From CAIOYC01 sp964243985 (GTDB taxonomy: Bacteria; Pseudomonadota; Alphaproteobacteria; Caulobacterales; Caulobacteraceae), in the NCBI GenBank assembly GCA_964243985.1, contig CAXTHJ010000001.1, positions 149,624 to 213,623 of the forward strand: a DNA stretch of 64,000 nt. Reading direction: 5' to 3'. Both the position numbers and the translations under genes were made by a program. Below the pieces are notes generated by a model, which did no database searches, had not been told where the DNA came from, and saw only the letters and a list, made by a program, of their open reading frames with translations. Shown here one piece after another: positions 59,913-64,000 of this stretch (its first letter is position 1; the number at the start of each line of letters is the position of its first letter).

Positions 59913-61792
59913 GCTGCGATCTGCTGCTGCGCTTCCCGCACGGCCAACGCATTTTCGAGCGCCGCGTGCAGCTTGTTCAGTTCGATGGGCTTGGCCACGT
60001 GACCGTCCATGCCGACGGCCATATAGTCCTCAACCTGATGAGCCATGGCGTTGGCGGACAGGGCGACGATCGGCGTGCGTGGGCGGCCTGCCGCCGCTTC
60101 CGCCTTGCGGATTTCCCGCGCGGCGGTGATGCCGTCCATTTCCGGCATCTGGATATCCATCAGGATGATGTCGTAGTCGCCGGCCGCCCAAGCGTCCACC
60201 GCGAGACGGCCATTCTCGACGATCAGGAGTTCGGCCCCGAAGATTTCGATGATGGTGGAGAGCACCAGTTGGTTGGTGGGATTATCCTCGGCGGCGAGAA
60301 TGCGGAGGGGCGGCCTTTGGTCTTCCTCTGAAAGACCGTCGTCTTCGATGAGCTCGTCAACGACGGGCGTCGCCTTCGGCAGGGGCAGTTCGACGTAGAA
60401 GGTCGCGCCTTGACCCTCCACGCTCTCCGCCCAAATCGTTCCCTCCATCTTGGCGGTTAATTCCTGGCAGATGGAGAGCCCAAGGCCGGTGCCGCCAAAG
60501 CGGCGGGTGGTGGACGCGTCCAGCTGGGTGAATTTCTGGAACAGGAGGTGCAGCTTCTCGTCCGGAATGCCGATGCCGGTGTCGCTGACCGCCAGACGCA
60601 AGCCCTCCGCGCCATCGGCGCCGATCCCCTCGACCTTTACGGTCACCGAGCCATCGTGAGTGAACTTCACCGCGTTGGAGACGAGGTTGGAGATGATCTG
60701 GCGAAGCCGGGCCGGATCGCCGAGGCGCACGCCCTGGGCTTCAGGAGCTATCTCCAACACCAAGCCGACGGTCTTGGCGTGAGCGACGGGCTCAAACCCG
60801 GTCACGGCCGCGCGTACCAGGGAGTCGAACTCAAATTCCACAATCTCCAGGTCGAGCTTGCCGGCTTCGATCTTCGACACGTCGAGGATGTCGTTCAGGA
60901 TGGTGAGCAGCGCCTCGCCCGAGCCCTTGATGACCCCCAGGCGCTCACGCTGTTGAGCGTTCAGGTCACCGATGGCCATCACCTGAGCCATGGCCAGGAC
61001 GCCGTTGAGAGGCGTGCGGATTTCGTGGCTCATATTGGCGAGGAATTGGGACTTTTGCACATTGGCGGCGTCGGCTTCGTCCCGCGCCGCCACCAAGGCC
61101 TTCATGGTTTCGCGCAGCTCCAGGTCGTTGGTATGCAGGCGATCCAAAAGAGCGTTGAAGCTGTCGATCAGGCGCCCGAACTCGTCGTCCTCAATACGGT
61201 CGACACGGCGGCGAAGATCGCCGCTGACGGCCACCTCGCCCATGACCTGGGACAGCCGCCCCACCGGCTCGATCACCCGCTTGGCCAAAAGACGCCCGAG
61301 GAACAGGGACAGGGCGGTGGCGGCGAAGAACAGAGCGCCCGCGAGCGCAAGGTAGCGTGGCAGGAAGCTCGCCGCCGCCTCAAGATTGCCGTGCAGCACC
61401 AGGGTGTAAGCCAGTCCTCCCGCGACCAGCGGCGTGCGCGATTGTAAAAGCCGCCCATGCAGCGGCGCGACGGAGCCCGAGTTCTTGAACCGGGCGACCG
61501 TCCGGCCGTGCTGGTCGATCAGCGTGGCGTCCAACACCCGGGGAGCGATCTCCAGCCCACGCAGAATGCGCGGCAACCGCCAGTCCTCGCCTTCATCGAT
61601 CGCGTCGGCCAAGCGGGGGGCGAGAATACCGGCGGCGTGCTTCTGGTTCTGCACCAGCGCGGCCCGCTCCGACCCCCATTGCTCAAGGGTGAAAAGCGCG
61701 CAGGCCACCATCAGGACGCCCACCGCGGTCGCCATGGCGGCAGCGGTGATTCGCGTCTGAAAAGACAGGGGGAGCCTGAATCGGTCAGTCAT
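59909..61792 (-). CDS. Hybrid sensor histidine kinase
   Basis: About 627 residues from ATG 61792. Two membrane segments (~13-35 and ~160-180) frame a periplasmic sensor; then HAMP and HisKA with NMSHEIRTPLNGVLAM (phospho-His ~253). The HATPase has ISNLVSNAVKFT, DTGIGIPDEK and FGGTGLGLSICQEL, and a C-terminal receiver has ILAAEDNPTNQLVLS and the phospho-Asp in IILMDIQMPEMDG (~540). It is an orphan: no response regulator gene adjoins it, so its output likely passes through an Hpt protein. The ligand is unknown. Confidence 0.93.
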   Translation of the reverse strand: MTDRFRLPLSFQTRITAAAMATAVGVLMVACALFTLEQWGSERAALVQNQKHAAGILAPRLADAIDEGEDWRLPRILRGLEIAPRVLDATLIDQHGRTVARFKNSGSVAPLHGRLLQSRTPLVAGGLAYTLVLHGNLEAAASFLPRYLALAGALFFAATALSLFLGRLLAKRVIEPVGRLSQVMGEVAVSGDLRRRVDRIEDDEFGRLIDSFNALLDRLHTNDLELRETMKALVAARDEADAANVQKSQFLANMSHEIRTPLNGVLAMAQVMAIGDLNAQQRERLGVIKGSGEALLTILNDILDVSKIEAGKLDLEIVEFEFDSLVRAAVTGFEPVAHAKTVGLVLEIAPEAQGVRLGDPARLRQIISNLVSNAVKFTHDGSVTVKVEGIGADGAEGLRLAVSDTGIGIPDEKLHLLFQKFTQLDASTTRRFGGTGLGLSICQELTAKMEGTIWAESVEGQGATFYVELPLPKATPVVDELIEDDGLSEEDQRPPLRILAAEDNPTNQLVLSTIIEIFGAELLIVENGRLAVDAWAAGDYDIILMDIQMPEMDGITAAREIRKAEAAAGRPRTPIVALSANAMAHQVEDYMAVGMDGHVAKPIELNKLHAALENALAVREAQQQIAA

Positions 61793-61966
61793 CGGGGCGG
61801 CGTTTTGATCATGTCGCGGGATGTTTCGGCCGAGCTGACGCTCTCGTTGACGCTTATCTTGGCGTCCAACCCCTAACAAATCGCTTCCCGGTGAAAATAA
61901 GCTTGGGACAATGGTTAATATCGGGTTAACGTGTTCGCGTTCAGGTTTAAATCGGGAGTACGTTTT

Positions 61967-62302
61967 ATGGAAAAAGCTCTTGTTGCTCAACGGGTCGCCA
62001 ACCAGCTGGCGTCTACCGAAAACGCGGTAGACGCGGCGATCAAGGAAACCTCCCAGCTTCTGGCCGGCATGATTGACGCCCGCCAGGAACTCAAGGTCTC
62101 GGCCGTGTTCGGCGATGACGCCGCGCGCAAGGTGATGGAGGCTATCGCCGCCCTCTCCACCGCCCGCCAGTCAGTGATCGACGCCCACAACGAAATGGCT
62201 GAACTGAAGCTCCGCGCCGGCATCCGCACGAAGCTGAATGTCACCGACAAGCCGTCGAATATTGCGACCGGTACTGAATCACAGGTTCGCCGCGTAGGCT
62301 AA
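61967..62302 (+). CDS. Small helical protein of unknown function
   Basis: 111 residues from ATG 61967. Almost entirely amphipathic helix (VANQLASTENAVDAAIKETS, ARKVMEAIAALSTARQSVID, HNEMAELKLRAG), no cysteines, no signal peptide. The pattern suggests a coiled-coil or four-helix oligomer. No family is recognised. It is divergent from the hybrid kinase across an AT-rich 174-bp gap, which suggests a strong promoter. Confidence 0.65.
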   Translation: MEKALVAQRVANQLASTENAVDAAIKETSQLLAGMIDARQELKVSAVFGDDAARKVMEAIAALSTARQSVIDAHNEMAELKLRAGIRTKLNVTDKPSNIATGTESQVRRVG

Positions 62303-62338
62303 GCCTCACTCTGAATTTTTCGAATATTTACCTTAAGG

Positions 62339-62378
62339 CCATAGGCTGTGGGCGTGTAATAGAAAACGCGGCCTATGG
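62339..62378 (+). promoter_or_regulatory. Hairpin that covers the start codon of the next gene
   Basis: CCATAGGCTGTG (62339-62350) pairs with CGCGGCCTATGG (62367-62378) as a 12-bp stem including two G-U pairs, around a 16-nt loop. The ATG of the following gene (62375-62377) is in the right arm, so translation from it would be masked unless the stem opens. Confidence 0.45.
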
Positions 62379-62872
62379 TTCTTTCCTTCACCAGCCAAAT
62401 CGCCCTGTGTATGCTGCTTGCAGCATGTGTATTTGCGTTCGTCAGAGGGGGTGCTCCGGAACGCTGGGGAGCCGTGTTAATCTGCATTAGTTGGCTGGGC
62501 GGCGACCTACTGTCGTTTTTATTGAAGGATATCTTTTCGCCTCACGCGAGGGAGCTGACGCTCCTTGGAATGGACGCCATTTTGGCGCTGGGGCTTTTGG
62601 GGCTTGCTTTTCTCTTTGCACAGGTCTGGCTTGGCGTCGCCATGCTCATGCTGAGCGGAGAGCTGGCTCTCCATGGCGCCGAGATGGGCGACTGGGGTCT
62701 CTCGTTCAAGGAATACATTATTCTAAACAATGCTTTGAGCTTCGGCCTTTTAATCTTGTTGGCCGGGGCGACCGGATCGGCGTGGTTTCACAGAACCCAC
62801 AAATCCATCTCCGCCACAGACGGAAGCGCACTCAGATTGGATATGTCGCCCACGAACGAATCCGCCGTCTAA
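62375..62872 (+). CDS. Four-helix membrane protein of unknown function
   Basis: 165 residues with about four hydrophobic segments (IALCMLLAACVFAFV, WGAVLICISWLGGDLLSFLL, ILALGLLGLAFLFAQVWLGV, LSFGLLILLAGATGSAWF). The C-terminal tail is polar. No family recognised. No Shine-Dalgarno sequence is seen before ATG 62375, which sits in a hairpin; an internal ATG at 62411 is an alternative start. Confidence 0.65.
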   Translation: MVLSFTSQIALCMLLAACVFAFVRGGAPERWGAVLICISWLGGDLLSFLLKDIFSPHARELTLLGMDAILALGLLGLAFLFAQVWLGVAMLMLSGELALHGAEMGDWGLSFKEYIILNNALSFGLLILLAGATGSAWFHRTHKSISATDGSALRLDMSPTNESAV

Positions 62873-62883
62873 AAGACCTACTT

Positions 62884-63996
62884 CTAGAACCCAAAAACCT
62901 CTTTCGAAACGTGTGTAACCCGGCAGGCCAAATCCGCCTCGCCCGACGCGATGACGTAAAAATTCCCCGCATCCACAATCCCTGTCGTGAACACCACGTC
63001 GCGTATATACATCAGGTGATCGATCGGCTGGGTCAGAGCGGCGTTGGGGGAGAGTAGCGGCTCCGGATCGCTGCGGTGGAGCACCACGCTCGGGTCATCC
63101 CGATCCAACAAGGCCCAATAGGTCTTATAGACGCCGATCAGGCCTATGGGCTCCACGCCGTGCCAGAGCGTCAGCCAACCCTTGGGGGTCAGGATCGGCG
63201 GGGCGCCCCCGCCCATGCGTGCGCTGGCAGGGGAGCCGGCGCTGGGGCGCAAGCCCGGCTTGGACGAGGGTTTCCAGTGGAGCGCGTCGGGCGAGGACGC
63301 CAGATTGATGGACGGCCCCGGCAGCCAGTCGCTCCCTGGCGGATAGGCGAAGTAGAGATCGCCGAGCGGCCGGGTCTCCGCCCAGAATTTTCCGCTGATC
63401 AACCCCTCGAAGATCAGCATGTCCTTGTTCTGATGGTCCAGCACGATGCCTTGGTAATCCCAATGCAGGCCGTCGTCGGAGGTGTAGAGGGTGGCGCATT
63501 GGCGCTCGGGGCTGATGGCGCAGGTGGTCATGTAATAGCGACCGTCCACCCGGCTGATGCGGGGGTCCTCCACCCCATAACATTGGTGGTCGGCCTCAGG
63601 CGCGATGGCGAAGTCGTAATGAACCTTCAGCACGGTCCGCCCGTCCGGCGACAGTTCGACCGGCAAAAGCCAGGAGAGCGAGGTCACCGCGATGGTTTTC
63701 CACCGGTGGTGAAGGAGGATGAAGGTTCGGGGGTCGCTGGTGTCGGCGGTCTCCAAAGGCCAGCCGTCCAGGCAATAGTCGCCGTTCACCCAACGGATGG
63801 CGCGCACCACGCCGTTTTCGATCGGGTGCTTCAGCGCCTCGGCCACTCGCACCATCATCAGGAGGTTGCCGCTCGGCAGCACGGTCAGGCCGGGATTGAA
63901 CGCGCCGAGCACGAACGTCTCGGCCTTCAGCTTGCCAGCCATGGGGGAGCGCGAAAGGTCCACATCCTCGGGCGTGAAGATGAGTTGATCGTACAA
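62884..63996 (-). CDS. GH130-family glycoside phosphorylase/hydrolase
   Basis: 370 residues; the gene starts near the window's right edge. A five-bladed propeller of GH130: FNPGLTVLPSGNLLMMVRVA, YGVEDPRISRVDGRYYMTTC with the probable acid Asp, and GAPPILTPKGWLTLWHGVEP. Members phosphorolyse beta-mannosides (beta-1,4- or 1,2-mannobiose); a cytosolic role in mannan use or glycan turnover is likely, though the specificity cannot be read. Preceded by sequence outside the window, so operon partners are unknown. Confidence 0.88.
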   Translation of the reverse strand: MYDQLIFTPEDVDLSRSPMAGKLKAETFVLGAFNPGLTVLPSGNLLMMVRVAEALKHPIENGVVRAIRWVNGDYCLDGWPLETADTSDPRTFILLHHRWKTIAVTSLSWLLPVELSPDGRTVLKVHYDFAIAPEADHQCYGVEDPRISRVDGRYYMTTCAISPERQCATLYTSDDGLHWDYQGIVLDHQNKDMLIFEGLISGKFWAETRPLGDLYFAYPPGSDWLPGPSINLASSPDALHWKPSSKPGLRPSAGSPASARMGGGAPPILTPKGWLTLWHGVEPIGLIGVYKTYWALLDRDDPSVVLHRSDPEPLLSPNAALTQPIDHLMYIRDVVFTTGIVDAGNFYVIASGEADLACRVTHVSKEVFGF

Positions 63997-64000
63997 TACG

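Noticed and set aside
1..64000. CRISPR array, prophage or rRNA operon
   Set aside because: I found no regularly spaced repeats, phage structural genes, Cas-like proteins or rRNA sequence.

Overview
The window looks like GC-rich alphaproteobacterial chromosome, most likely Caulobacterales or a relative. The signs are a TonB receptor followed by a TPR-sulfotransferase gene, GTP-dependent PEP carboxykinase, a Ku protein, a DUF3034 outer-membrane protein, and insertion-sequence relics of alphaproteobacterial type (IS6, IS110, IS1182). A run of ten Ns at 32704-32713 shows that this is a draft scaffold, so some single-base frameshifts may be sequencing errors. The lineage call is inference from gene content.

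The window falls into two parts, separated by a tRNA-Arg(CCG) gene at 30041-30117. The left 30 kb is accessory in character. It holds many regulators (LacI, AraC, two MarR/ArsR-type, two LysR), each next to a small catabolic, detoxification or efflux cassette. It also has broken transposases (about 1.5-2.5 kb and 17.4-17.7 kb), a decayed xanthine-dehydrogenase-type subunit, a frameshifted SDR, a truncated hydroxyisobutyrate-dehydrogenase-like gene and gene fragments around 25-27.3 kb. Working cassettes here are AraC with a CMD/CMD/lactonase-like operon, GST/MarR around a shared operator, LysR with an SDR pair, LysR with an EmrA/EmrB/NodT-type tripartite pump (12.8-17.1 kb), and ArsR with an SRPBCC gene. 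The dehydrogenase relic abuts the 3' end of the tRNA, which fits an island integrated there, though no integrase is visible.

The most unusual accessory stretch is 17.9-24.8 kb. A DUF5690 membrane transporter overlaps by ATGA a PhnZ-type HD oxygenase-like protein of the phosphonate-degradation class. A large TonB-dependent receptor and a TPR-sulfotransferase follow. Together these could take up and process an organophosphonate or related substrate.

The right 34 kb is dense, mostly intact and housekeeping-like. It contains an aspartyl protease with a frameshift near its start, ABC transporter genes, a YgjP-type metallopeptidase, pyruvate kinase, TauE/SafE and PEP carboxykinase. Next come a MarR/DHA2 efflux pair and an SDR-glycerol kinase-S9 peptidase operon divergent from a DUF969-DUF979-DUF2891 operon. 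Then comes a periplasm-centred module: truncated globin and DUF3034 on one strand, cupredoxin and EAL phosphodiesterase on the other. The rest holds a phosphodiesterase-family enzyme, an LpxH-like phosphoesterase, an M15 peptidase, Ku, a hybrid histidine kinase and a GH130 enzyme at the right edge.

The best candidates for something undescribed are the DUF5690/PhnZ-like/TonB/sulfotransferase stretch and the globin-DUF3034/cupredoxin-EAL module.
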